Below are positions 1 to 11,100 of a stretch of DNA of 64,000 bases, in pieces; position 1 is the stretch's first letter, and each line of letters opens with the position of its first letter. The notes under the pieces were generated by a model. That model was not told the origin of the DNA and did no database searches. It was given only the letters and a program-made list of their open reading frames with translations. The position numbers were made by a program, and so were the translations under genes. The DNA comes from Cymodocea nodosa (Eukaryota > Streptophyta > Magnoliopsida > Alismatales > Cymodoceaceae): positions 8,829,501-8,893,500 of the forward strand of contig CM072345.1 in assembly GCA_036874045.1 (NCBI GenBank). The letters run 5' to 3'.

Positions 1-338
1 TTAGGCTGAGACTCTAGCGAAGGAACTCCTGTTTTTGATTGTTGAGTATCATCATGTAATCATCATAGATAACCTTATTTAGTTAAGGTAGTTAACATTT
101 CCTGAAACTTATATTTTTAGATGGAGATTCAATTTCGGTTGAAGTACATGGGAGAAGTGGATGTTTATCAATACATGCAACCGTGGAGTTGATTATTGTA
201 TTGTTTCAGATAACAAGCTTGTTTGACTCTTTGACACCTCCATGAAAATGATATGCTGACGGCATTAAATTAGTGATATTGTCTATTCCTATCTTTTTGA
301 TGGATGTTATTCAATGAATTTGTTCTTATCATATGCAG
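1..338 (+). other. Intron sequence upstream of the first visible YAF9 exon
   Basis: AT-rich sequence ending in a pyrimidine-containing acceptor (AG at 337-338). I see no open reading frame that joins in frame to the exon at 339, so the first coding exon(s) of the YEATS gene are taken to lie left of the window. Confidence 0.6.
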
Positions 339-3300
339 AGTCGCAGCAAACGACTTAAGGATGTGGAGTTTAGTGTTCCTATTGTGTATGGAACTATCTC
401 CTTTTGGCTTGGTAAAAAAGCAAGCGAGTGAGTAACCATCTCTTTGCATGAAAGATTGAGTCTATGATCTTGCTATTGGTTAATCTCTGATTCTTATTCC
501 TTGTATGCTGATTTTGATATTTCATTTAAGGTATAATTCCCACAAGTGGACTGTTTATGTACGTGGGGCAAACAATGAAGATCTAAGTGTCGTGGTAAAG
601 AATGCAGTATTTCAACTACATCCAAGCTTTAACAATCCAACCAGAGTTGTGGAATCTGCCCCATTTGAATTATCTGAAACTGGATGGGGAGAATTTGAGA
701 TTGTCATTAGTCTGTTTTTCCATAGTGATGTTTGTGACAAGCAACTAGACTTGTAAGACTGTTTTCTTTGTTTTCAACTATTATTGACTTTATTTTTTTC
801 AATGTATGCATCATTTTAATCAAGTATTGTGGACTTTTTCCATTGATTCTTGCAGATATCATCACTTGAAGTTATATCCAGATGATGACACTGGATACCA
901 ATCGACCAAAAGGCCTGTTGTGGTTGAAAATTATGATGAGATTGTTTTTTTGGATCCCTTGGAAGCTGGCTTTGCTCGAGTTCAGAACCATCCAGCTGTA
1001 ACTGTTCCTCGCATTCCTGTTGGTCTGAACATTCCTCCTGCAGGTACGTCTCCTTCAGTTTATGATCATTTCAGGGTTTCATTTGGTTTCTAGGAGATTA
1101 ATTATGAGCTTACCGTAGGAATTATAGAAAATGCTATTGGGAAAAGAGGTGATACCAAAGATCATGCTCTAAGTCAGTGGTTCACAAATTTCTCTGAGGC
1201 AGATGAGCTTTTGAAACTTGCAGCTGCCCGTCAGCAGGTCAACTTTTCTAAGCTTTTTAGTTAGTAAAATTTAAAAGCGTACTTTTTGATGCATAGAAGC
1301 TGATTTACTGCTTATAGTAAAGCATCTTAGTTGTAATTGTTTGGTTATTAATTTCATTGCATTATAACTGAGCTTGCTAGTGTACTTTTTTGTTCATGAA
1401 TGGCTAGATTTATCATCAAACTTATTTTTGATGTGCTGTGCGCATTACTTCAGTCATATCATGTCTAATGCCCTACCATCACAAGCCAACTTTGAAACTT
1501 ACTTGTCATTAATGAGATTCACCCCATTTTTTTCCAAAAAAGCATCACAAGCCAACTTTATAGCAAGAAAGTTCTGAATATCAAATAATATCACTAGATG
1601 TATATTTTTGTAAATTTCAGATGCATTTTATTTGAATTTCTGGTTTTATTTTTTTAATGAAATACATGCCATTAGCTTATTATCTAATGAAGTACATGTC
1701 AATAACTTGAATCACCTTATGTTCCAAGTCATTAAAGTCACCACAATTGTTATTCACCATAGTTATCAAAGCTATCAAAGTCACAGGAGTCACAACAGCC
1801 ATAACCATCAAGGAGAGGGGATGAGGATCTATGATGAAATGGCAAAAAGACTTTTAGCGTATGAACTGGTACCATCCATGTGTAGATTAGCTTGATTCAA
1901 TATTCAATATTGAATATTATGAGATAGTTATTGACTACTAGAGAAACCGTCATTACCATGTCATAAACTCACTTTGTAGAACAGAAGAAAAATATGAGAT
2001 GCAATCAAATATATGGGTACACTGAATTTGCGTATCTACAATGATCACATCTGAAAGGAGACAACAATGACTACGACACCCCTGACACTCTTCTTTGTGT
2101 TAAATTGTATATTTCCAAGCTTAATAAGTTTATCTTATTTTTATACATTTTGTCGTTTACTTTTGTGGTTATTTACAAGCATATAGACTGGACAATTCAT
2201 CATATGTGTTTTTTTTATATAATTGTCTAAAAATTAAATCTTATTTATTTTAAATGTCTATTATAATTTGTTTTATCTTATCTTGGAATTTGAGGTTTTG
2301 TCTTCAAAATTTGATGTTTTTGTGACTTTGTCCCGTCTCCATCAAAATTTCCATTGATACTTGAGACATCTCTCTTTTTTCTAGAGTCATTACTTGGTAC
2401 GATACTGATACTAAATACCTTGCTTCTGAGTAGGGGAAGTTTTACATAGGGTGGCACACACATGGTCGTGTAGTGCACATTGATGTCATCTTATGGTTAG
2501 TGCTCAATTATGCCTCAGTGATGTAATAACTAAGAGATCAACTTGTGTTGGTTGCTCTCTGTGCATATAACCTTGTCATTGCTCACAGCGCTCGATTTAG
2601 GTCATGTTTAGGATACAAGAGCACCAATAAGCCAAAACTTGTATGAGAATTTGGCCAGGGTGTGATATGTGTGTGCTTTGCTATTGGTGGTGGGTAATTA
2701 GGGCAAGGATAAAGGATCTAAATATTTTGTAATGGATTTGGGATAGGTGAGCTTCTGAATATGGCATCTCACACAAGGTGGTTTGTGCACATTAGTGTCT
2801 TTATGACTGGTATCAATTGTTTGGTATCGAGTGATGCTACATTATTGTTTTTGTGAGTATTCTTGATAATCCAATTTGATGTTTCACTGAAATTGAATGG
2901 CTTTATTAGAAAGATTTTTCAGAAATATTTTCATATTTTTTTTAATTGTCAGCATATTACAATTTTGTATAAATTTTAGCTTAAAGCTTACTTGGCATTG
3001 AGTGATACTACATAGTTGGTCTTGTGATTATTCTTGATACTCCATTTTGATGTTTCGCTGAAATTGAATGGCTTTATCGGAACAAATTTTCACAAAGATT
3101 GCCATATAGTTTTTCTTTATCAGCATATCTTGATTTTGTATAAATTTAAGATAAAGATTTCTATACTATAATAACAAAACAACAATCCAAGGCATAAACC
3201 TATTATGTAGGTTTGACCACATGAGTGCTTTTCTTTTATGCATTAATATGTATAATTAAATCTTTGGTTATATTACATAAATTTAATTTTTTTTACAATT

Positions 3301-4411
3301 CTTAGCCAACTTGTTTTAAGCTTTTCTTCCTTTAATTTCTTTTTTTAGCAAATATTGCAAGTAAAGAACATAGCGCATGATTGTCATGTCTGTTTAAGCA
3401 AGTGCATTAGATCAATTTATGTCAATGATTCAAATTGTGATTTAAGGAATCCGAGTTATAGAAAATTGTTTGGAAATGAAAGTTAGCAAGTAATGACTAG
3501 GATTATTCTTATCTTCAAAATCGTTTGTTTTTTCACCTTATACTCCATCTAATTTTTGAATCTCTATGTATTTTATATTTCTTCCAAATTTATATTTAAT
3601 ATCTGGTACTAACAACTTATATTGTATGAATAAACTCTCTTGTGGTATAACATCAAAGTTCATGTACATTTTTCAATTTATTTTTCTAGTGAGTAAAATC
3701 TATTTGACTAGCATTTAGGTCTTTTAAATGTAAAAAAATTTCCTCTTTTTAAAAATGTTTATTAGTTATTAAAAGGTCACACCGTCACGGGCTAAAACAT
3801 AACCTAACATTCTATCCTTTATTAAATGTAAAAAATATTCCTCTTTCCCTTTTACCTCTACAACTTCGTCATTGGTTTTTTTTTATCAACTATCATTTTG
3901 ACGCCATTCGTACATTTATCTGTCCCTCATTATCATAATTTCTAAATATTTTTCATTTAGTTCAGATTTTTCTAGGACCCGTGTAGTCTCCTGGCTCTTG
4001 CTAACTCTTTATGTTACTTTTTATTTTCATTATTATGCGAACCTTGTTCATTGTTTTAGTTTCTAAGGTTATATATTCCAATTGCTAACCTGATATTGTT
4101 ATCTTTATACTAATTTATTTTACCTACACTCATCCATTAAACTGTGGGAATCTTTGTTTTTTTTATTGTTTGAAAAGGAAAGAATCCTTATTATTAATTG
4201 CATCTTGGTACCGATATAGAGTTAGTTGCAGTGATACATATTCTCTAAGGTGCAACCTTTGTTTTCTTTAGAATTTGCGAGATCGATATGATGCTGATGG
4301 TTCAACTTGCAAGTTCTTTGACAGGTGCAAGCACATATTGTGAAACTCAAGAGGCAATTGAGCGTGATCGATGGTCTATCCCAGCAGGCGAAAGCTTCGT
4401 CTGGCCAATGA
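339..4411 (+). CDS. YAF9: YEATS-domain protein YAF9/TAF14b (GAS41-like), 5' partial
   Basis: This is a histone acyl-lysine reader expected in the plant SWR1 and NuA4 chromatin complexes in the nucleus. Exons read from the sequence are 339-427, 531-752, 856-1043, 1119-1237 and 4325-4411, all in consistent phase with GT-AG introns. The joined product contains the YEATS core ([29 protein letters not shown], a GWGEFEI motif, then YHHLKLYP). Downstream comes the [20 protein letters not shown] segment and a short C-terminal coiled coil ([11 protein letters not shown]) ending at TGA 4409-4411. That order matches plant TAF14b/YAF9a proteins. The N-terminal exon(s) are missing because the window starts inside the gene. 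The last intron (1238-4324, 3.1 kb) is unusually long and carries a tandem duplication and an antisense LINE fragment. The acceptor at 1119 was chosen because it alone keeps frame with the preceding phase-1 exon. Confidence 0.9.
2822..3160. repeat. Two-copy tandem duplication in YAF9 last intron
   Basis: Copy 1 begins near 2822 and copy 2 near 2993, an offset of about 171 bp. Both contain a GAGTGAT-CTACAT start, a TATTCTTGATA block, and the shared stretch GAAATTGAATGGCTTTAT. They also share a TTTTGTATAAATTT-A end. The copies have diverged by scattered substitutions, so the duplication is not recent. Confidence 0.8.
3163..4105 (-). mobile_element. Decayed RTE-clade LINE, internally deleted
   Basis: Read on the minus strand, 4105 to 3500 gives broken segments of a plant RTE non-LTR element. 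First comes an endonuclease stretch resembling the NGVGIIVDK-K region with downstream KRK-D residues (about 3890-3780). Then follow an ASQIDF segment (about 3725-3700) and an IHRDSKIRW segment (about 3560-3520) that normally sits between endonuclease and reverse transcriptase. The left end (3163-3225) reads as AACAACAATCCAAGGC followed by GTAGGTTTGACCACATGAG, which resembles the reverse complement of the conserved 3' tail of plant RTE LINEs. The reverse transcriptase itself is missing, so the copy is internally deleted. Many stops and frameshifts are present. It is antisense to its host gene. Family recognition is from memory of conserved motifs. Confidence 0.65.
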
Positions 4412-5589
4412 ATTTTATTGAAGTTTCTCACAACTTTGAAAAATGAACGTGCTACAGGTAGGCATTCCATGTGACAATCTGAACATTGGTGATTTGGACG
4501 ATGCCATTTCCCCCCTTGTATTTATCTGGAAGAAAGAGATGAAGATTGTGAAAGGTGGAATGCCATTGCAAAGACAGAGATGTACAGGAATGCCATCCGT
4601 GGCTTTCTTATTCGTGACTATCAATCAATATCTCACTGCATGGTTTTCGTTGCTGTTCGTGTTCTTTTCCGGAGTCGCATTTATTTTTTCCGATAAAGAA
4701 AGTTCCGCTGTTGCATTTGAAGGCCGATGGCTCCCTGCGGCCACATTTTTCGGGTACCATAGTCGTCGTTGGGTTTCTTTCGGACCCAACCCATGCATGT
4801 GCGTTTTGTAATGTCAATGCCACAGCTGGAGCAGCATTGCCGGGGTCTACTCTACCAGCCATACGTGTCGATTATCTCGAGAAACATACACGGAAAAGCT
4901 TCCGCACACAGTTTATTACTTGCAGGCGTTGCATTGTGTTTGCTTAGTTGTTAGTGAATGCTGCTGTTCCGCCCGTGCATAGACACATCAACCGCCTCTT
5001 GGTTTATGCCGGCAAAAGTAAGATGATGCGCCATAAAATTATTGAGCCAACGAAGCCCCTCTCTGGCATTTTCGCAAACAGAATTGAACTAATGGTCTTC
5101 AAGGCACATGGCCTTGCTAAGCGTTGGATGGTGCCAGCCTTCTTCTTACCCACGCTGACATGACTACATATGCACACTGTATGACCAAAATCTCTGTGGA
5201 AAGCCTTACCATTGTTGTAAAAGAACAGTGAACGGTTGAAGAGGTGGGTAGGCCTCCAAACAATAGATTCCTTGGTTGAAGGTTACCCCCGTGGAACAAG
5301 AATTTTTCAAGGGGGGGGGGGGGGGGGGATTAGTCCTCAAAATTTCAAGGGTCTACGGTTGGAGGACGGGTTGATCGTCCATTTTGTTATGAGAGATAAA
5401 ATCATGATTCAAATACAATTGAAAATGTTGCAATCAAAGTGGAAATTCATACATGCCTTAGCAATGCAAGGACTTTTATCTATGTTGCATAAATGATACA
5501 AAAATGTGAGAACAAACTTACGTCATATTTAACCTTAATACATCAAAGTGTTTCAATAATAAGTAGAACATAGGTGTCAATCATGTTAG
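4412..5589. other. YAF9 3' UTR and downstream intergenic DNA
   Basis: The first few hundred bases presumably include the YAF9 3' UTR. Overlapping open frames at 4443-4954 occur on both strands but show no recognisable protein and no splice context, so I do not call genes. A guanine homopolymer lies at 5311-5328. Confidence 0.5.
5311..5328 (+). repeat. Poly-G run (18 G)
   Basis: Eighteen consecutive G residues, preceded by AATTTTTCAA and followed by ATTAGTCC. Such runs can form G-quadruplexes and are prone to sequencing-length error. Confidence 0.95.
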
Positions 5590-6650
5590 CTTCTTACGTC
5601 ACTGCTTAAATGCCCCACCAACGCTCTTTTAATAAAATGTCTGCCTGTTATTTCGAAGATTGAGCGTGCACTGTAGAAATGTTACATTCATTATCGTATT
5701 TTGAATAAAATAATAGGTTACCTCAATATGTTTTGCCTTCTCGTGCAAAGTGGGATTATTGGTAATAAATTATTATTGTTGTTTGATTATTACTGTGCAT
5801 CTTCATAGAGGTTTCAACAATGAAGCTAAGTTCTACCAGAAAAGATCGTAACCCATATCATTTCACCTGTATTTTGAGCTTTGGATCTAAACCCTACTTC
5901 TACGTCGGATCTAGAGATCATATTCTCTTTTTATTTAGCCATTTCACTAAATTACCTCTAACATATGTACCGTAATTAGAAGTAAACTTTTGATCTCCTC
6001 GATCTTTAGCATATCTCGTTTCGAAAAAACGCCTTGACCTGTAGATGACCATTTCTATGCAGTCCAAGTTTTTCTAAAGGACACCTTTGATATAGGCAAG
6101 TGTTTGAATGGTTCCAAGTCTAGGCTTATCCCTGAACTATGAGAGAAGAGTAACTACGTAGGAAAAATTTGGTCGAGTGAATATCAGATAAATTAATTTG
6201 CCAATTAGCAGCCTAGACTTGTTGAGTGGCAAAATATGTCGTAGGGTGTTCTTTGGTTTCTAATATTATAGTTGAGTCATTTCTTCTTACCAAAACATTA
6301 TTAATATAAATTGCCATTATAACAGTACCAACTCATTGAGCGTTCGATAACTTATCTTCATTTTTCTCCATGTTCAACGATTTTGTTGACTTTTTCAAAA
6401 CATGCGTGTAAGCTTTGTTTCAAGTCGTAAATTATTTACTCTAATAAGATAATATGTAAGTCATTATGTAAGAAGATATTCGATTGATAACAATAAAGAA
6501 GCACTGGAATCAAATTTAATCTAGGCATTAGGGAGAATGTCTTTACATAATTAACTCCATAAGTTGACTAAACCTATGTGCAATTAAGTGGACTTTGTAT
6601 TTATTTACCGTTCTATTAGATTTGTACTTTACAGTATATATGGTGTTTGA
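5590..6650 (-). mobile_element. Decayed Ty1/copia remnant (reverse transcriptase end to RNase H)
   Basis: On the minus strand this stretch gives, in order and with many stops and frameshifts, the tail of a copia-type polyprotein. There is a WQFILIM/MAIYINN segment at the usual YVDD box, a LIGKLIYL-TRP segment, then IKGVL (usual LKGT). A GQG segment follows, then a V-FRSKAQNTGEMIW stretch (usual ARSSAEAEFRAM...MW). Near 5740-5700 come NPTLHEKAKHIEV and FIQ, matching the NP-HERTKHIE-D-HFI end of RNase H. Integrase and gag are not visible and no LTR pair was found. The element is dead. It lies about 1.5 kb upstream of the starch synthase start codon. Confidence 0.75.
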
Positions 6651-7020
6651 ACTTCAATGTGAGACAAGTGTTAGGCATCTTTTCATCTATGATTGTCTTT
6701 CATTGTAAAATTTTTATTACATCTGTGGAGGAGGATGTTTGGAAGTTGCCAGAGTTAATTGCATCACTCGGTAGTGATAATATGCTTTCAATGGACACTG
6801 AGCTTCTAGTCTTACACTGTCTGATGGATGTTTGGTGGCATTTAATACTCCTTTGTATATAAGATTACTTAGTTGACCTTGAGGGAAAATTATCTAAATC
6901 ATGTGTTTAATTCTGAACAAAGATGATATACTCGAAAACTTTGGGTGGAAGTAAAAATAGTTAAAAGATCCAAGTCTTCTTTACCAAGTAGAATATGGTT
7001 AAAACCGCGTCAACCCACAG

Positions 7021-7467
7021 GCACGGTGAAATCTAAATTTAGCGTTAGCAACGACGACGTCGTCTTCCGCCCGACCTCCATGATCCGACTCAGCCCGTAC
7101 ATCTAGCTGGACAAGACGAATGGACCCCACTATTCCACGTGTCGGGACCGCATGCCCCCTACTTGTCGTTCCCGGTGGAGGAACCGAGGAAAGGAGAAAG
7201 AGTTCAAAAAAAAAAAAAAAAAAGGCGCCACGTCAGTGAATACGGCCTGTCCGTCCCACGTCGGTTTCTGCCCCTCCCGCCACGCGTATTCTCAACTTAT
7301 GCCACTCCTCGGCAAATGCTTCCGACCACTAGTTTCGCGCCACGTGTCGAATAGTCACCATTTTCGCTACAAACGCTCACTCCACTCCACTCCTCTCCCG
7401 TAGCTCGCAGCTACACTTTCCTCGCTGCTGCCTGGTCCGTCCAGTTCCAGAGGCGCCGGCGACCGAG
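7021..7467 (+). promoter_or_regulatory. Starch synthase promoter and leader with ACGT/G-box cluster
   Basis: After AT-rich DNA the composition changes abruptly to GC-rich here. The stretch holds two CACGTG cores (7136-7141 and 7341-7346, the latter in a GCCACGTGTC context, a good G-box/ABRE). It also holds CCACGTCAG near 7229, CCCACGTCGG near 7255 and a GACGTC at about 7056. These are bZIP/bHLH-type sites. A 17-18 nt A run (7206-7223) interrupts the cluster. No convincing TATA box was seen. The transcription start is presumed between about 7350 and 7450, before the leader intron. Confidence 0.6.
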
Positions 7468-8104
7468 GTGAGATCGTGGTAAGCGTTCGCGTTCTCAGAG
7501 TGAGAAAAGAGAGATCACGATTTGCGTTGCCGGAGTCCCTTGGAGTTGCTGCTTCTTGTCCTTGTTTTTGTCCTTTGCGCTGATGATTTGAAGTTCTCGA
7601 TGATCCATCAACCGACTGCCGATGCACGGGGCGTTTCTCTAGGGCGATGTCACTTATGCATTGGCTGTGCTTGCCGTTGAATCGCTGAAACAGAAATGCT
7701 ACATGATATACGAATCTTCTTCTAAGTAGTTGCATTTTGTTTAGTGTTTTACGAGTTTCTTGATCTGTTCGTCCTCTCGATGTCTGGCTGGGGAATCTTG
7801 GCTAATACAAGAAAAATGCAGAATATGGTGTCTCTATTGCTTGTGTGTTTTGAATCGGATTTTGCAGTCCTTTTTCATAGAAACGGCTGAATAAGTTGCG
7901 TCTTGGATAAAAGCTGGTAGTGTTGAAGTAGGGTTGGAACGGTAGTAAAGGTGTACCAATTACGGAAACAAAAGATTCGGGAACTCTTTCCGTTAGACTC
8001 TTGCCAATGTAGTTTGTAGGGCCGCATGCGGCCATCTGATTAAGATATTTTGACTTCTCTGTTGACTGGAAACAAGATTAACCGTATACATCTCTGTTTC
8101 ATAG
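7468..8104 (+). other. 5' UTR leader intron of the starch synthase gene
   Basis: A donor GAG|GTGAGA at 7468 (alternative GTG|GTAAGC at 7479) pairs with a TTTCATAG acceptor ending at 8104, ten bases before the start codon. GBSSI genes characteristically carry an intron in the untranslated leader, so this fits. No coding sequence lies inside. Two candidate donors 11 bp apart could give alternative leaders. Confidence 0.7.
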
Positions 8105-8114
8105 GCTAATCCCG

Positions 8115-11100
8115 ATGGCAAGTGTTAGCGCATCAAACATCTTATCATCAAGAGCGTCCCTGTCCTACATTGGGGGATCGTCTGATTATGGGCCAAGAGC
8201 GTTCCATAGCAGGAAATTTACGTATCTTAAAAATGACGCCTCCACTTATCATGGACTTAGGCCTATAAAAAATGTAGATCAGTTTCAGATGCGAACTAAT
8301 TCAAAAGCAGATGCCAGGCAAGATAGCAGGAAGGGTTTTGAGAATGTAAACTCAAGGCCTTCTGCGCCCATCATCTGTGGCAATGGCATGAGAATAGTAT
8401 TTGTAGGAACTGAATGTGCTCCATGGAGCAAAACTGGCGGTCTTGGTGATGTTATAGGAGGGCTCCCACCTGCTCTGGCGGTGAGTACATCTAAGTATTT
8501 CAACACAATTACTATGTTTTTCTATATTGGTAATGTTTTTGTTTGGATTTAAATATAGGACTTTATTCTATATAAGGTAAGACCAATTGCTTATCCTTCA
8601 TTGGTTAGACATAATGACTGTCTCTACACCTTTTCTTCGGAAATATCCTTAGAACAATGAGCGATGGGGCTGATTTACCACTTGAATAAGCAATGTAAAT
8701 ACTACCTTAACATTTGTGAACTTTAACAGGCCAATGGACACCGTGTCATGACAGTAACTCCTCGTTACGATCAATACAGGGATGCATGGGACACGAGTGT
8801 TTTGGCTGAGGTATGTCGCAGATTTTGTTATTTAACCCTCTGTTTTTACAATTTGATTGTCAAACGTAATTCTTTTTGAGAATGTTAGCAAATATGATTT
8901 TTAAAGATGTCAAACTGGATTGAAACAAATGGAAATGTATGAGTCCTGCAAGCAACCTCATATTGTGGGGTATATAAACTTTAAAGGATGATCTTTGTTG
9001 TTGAAAAAGCTTAATGCATCTATCAAAGGGATAATGCTATCCCCATTTAGAGTTGATTTTAATTTTTGCAGCTTATGTTTTCTGGGTTCACTTACAGTTA
9101 AGAAATAGAGAAATATTTAAAATTACTTAGTTAAGAATTATAAGAAAATATTTAAATTTATATAATTTAATAAAAAATTTGACTATAGATAGAAATGCAT
9201 AAAAGAAAAGAAATTATGTAATTGACCCTACGTAATGAGATTATGATTCAAATTTTTTATGTTGTACCTACAGCTAAAAGTTGGAGATGGATCATATATG
9301 GTTCGTTTATTTCACTGCTATAAAAGAGGAGTTGACCGTGTTTTCGTTGATCATCCTATATTCTTAGAAAAGGTAGTTTCCTGTATTTATTCATGTGGTT
9401 CTTTGTATGATGTACACATTTTGAGACATCTATAATCACTTCAAAAAATTCAGAAGTACATAAATATACATGAACATATTATGTAATTCCCAGCAAGTCT
9501 ATTTTCATTACTGCATTCTGAAGACTATTTATTTTTTCAAGGTGTGGGGAAAGACTGGTGGAAAAATATATGGCCCAATTGCTGGGGTGGATTTCCATGA
9601 CAATCAATTGAGGTTCAGCATCTTATGCCAGGTGAAAAATAATCCTCAAACTTCTAAGTTCTGTGGTTCAACTCCTATTTTCCCAAACAGATAAAATAGT
9701 TCGTCAACCACTGAAACTAAATAATAGAGTTTGGGAAAATAAATATGTTGCTTTTCTAGATTTATTAACGGGAAAAAGAAAATATATACACTCTTTCAAA
9801 ATACTTGAGCAATTTAATTCTTCGTAGCCATCTCTAATTGAAGTCAAAGTGTCAAGTAGTTACAAACTTTAGCAAAAAAAAAAAAAGGCTTTGTATCAGT
9901 GCAAGTAGCAATTTACTCCAGAAATAATTCCTTTTTGGTTACTGGTGACCGTTGGGGGATATTTCTTAATGAGTGAATGATGTTAGCAACTTGGCTAATA
10001 GTTGTTGATTACTTGCAAGGAAATTTAATGTGTCTATTTATTAGTTTTTGCAATTTTTTGTGTAATTTTCGTAACAAACATCATGAATGAAGCAAAGTAT
10101 AGTGCTACAGATGATAAATGATAGCATATGTGTTCCATGTTTTCTTTAATTTTTGCATGTATCATTGTAAAAGAGAAACATCATGTTTAGCAAGTGAAAT
10201 TTTTTTAGTAATATCAACATTCTATTTTTATCCCCTTAAATGTTAATACACAATTTAAAAAAAAAACAACTCACAATTATAAATCCTGATATCAATAAAT
10301 TGAGATTTGGAATAATGTTGTTGCCTTGAAAAAGAAACAATCTCTTTTATACAGGAAAGTCAATATTTGACGAAGAAAAAACCAGTTAATTAATGTGGAA
10401 GTAATCTAATCAAAAGTCCACATAGAAATCTATATTACCACTTATTCTAAAGAGATCCAGTTATTCTTTGACACTCCAACATCATCTAACACCCTTACAA
10501 TATTCCATGTTATGCTGCATTCTTCCTTTAGGCAGCTTTGGAGGCTCCAAGAGTCTTGAATTTGACTGGTGAAGACTATTCTGGTCCATATGGTATGAAT
10601 TAAATTCACCAATGCCTGCTTGTTTATGTTGAAAATATTTTATCTACAGGTTTGAATTGTTTATTTGAGTTCAAATAACAGGGGAGGATGTGATATTTGT
10701 ATGTAATGATTGGCATACTGCACTTCTTCCATGTTATCTCAAGAGCCTGTATAAAGCACATGGGATTTACAAGAATGCCAAGGTATAATTCGTTTACATC
10801 ATCAATTCTAAACTCCATGAATTATGACCAAAATTCTAGTTTGGGCTAATGCTTGATTGGTTGCTTTTCCCAGACAGTATTCTGTATTCATAATATTGCT
10901 TACCAAGGTCGATTTGCCTTCTCGGATTTCTCATATCTTGGTCTTCCAGACAGTTTTAAATCCTCCTTTGATTTTTTTGATGGGTATGCTATACAAATTT
11001 CCTACATTAGTGAAGTCAAACAAGACTATTGTAAAATTCTAAGCAAAGTTCATTCAATATTGCAGTCATGAAAAGCCTGTCAAAGGAAGGAAAATTAATT

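Noticed and set aside
4443-4954. Overlapping open frames just after the YAF9 stop
   Set aside because: No recognisable protein, both strands open, position fits 3' UTR and flank.
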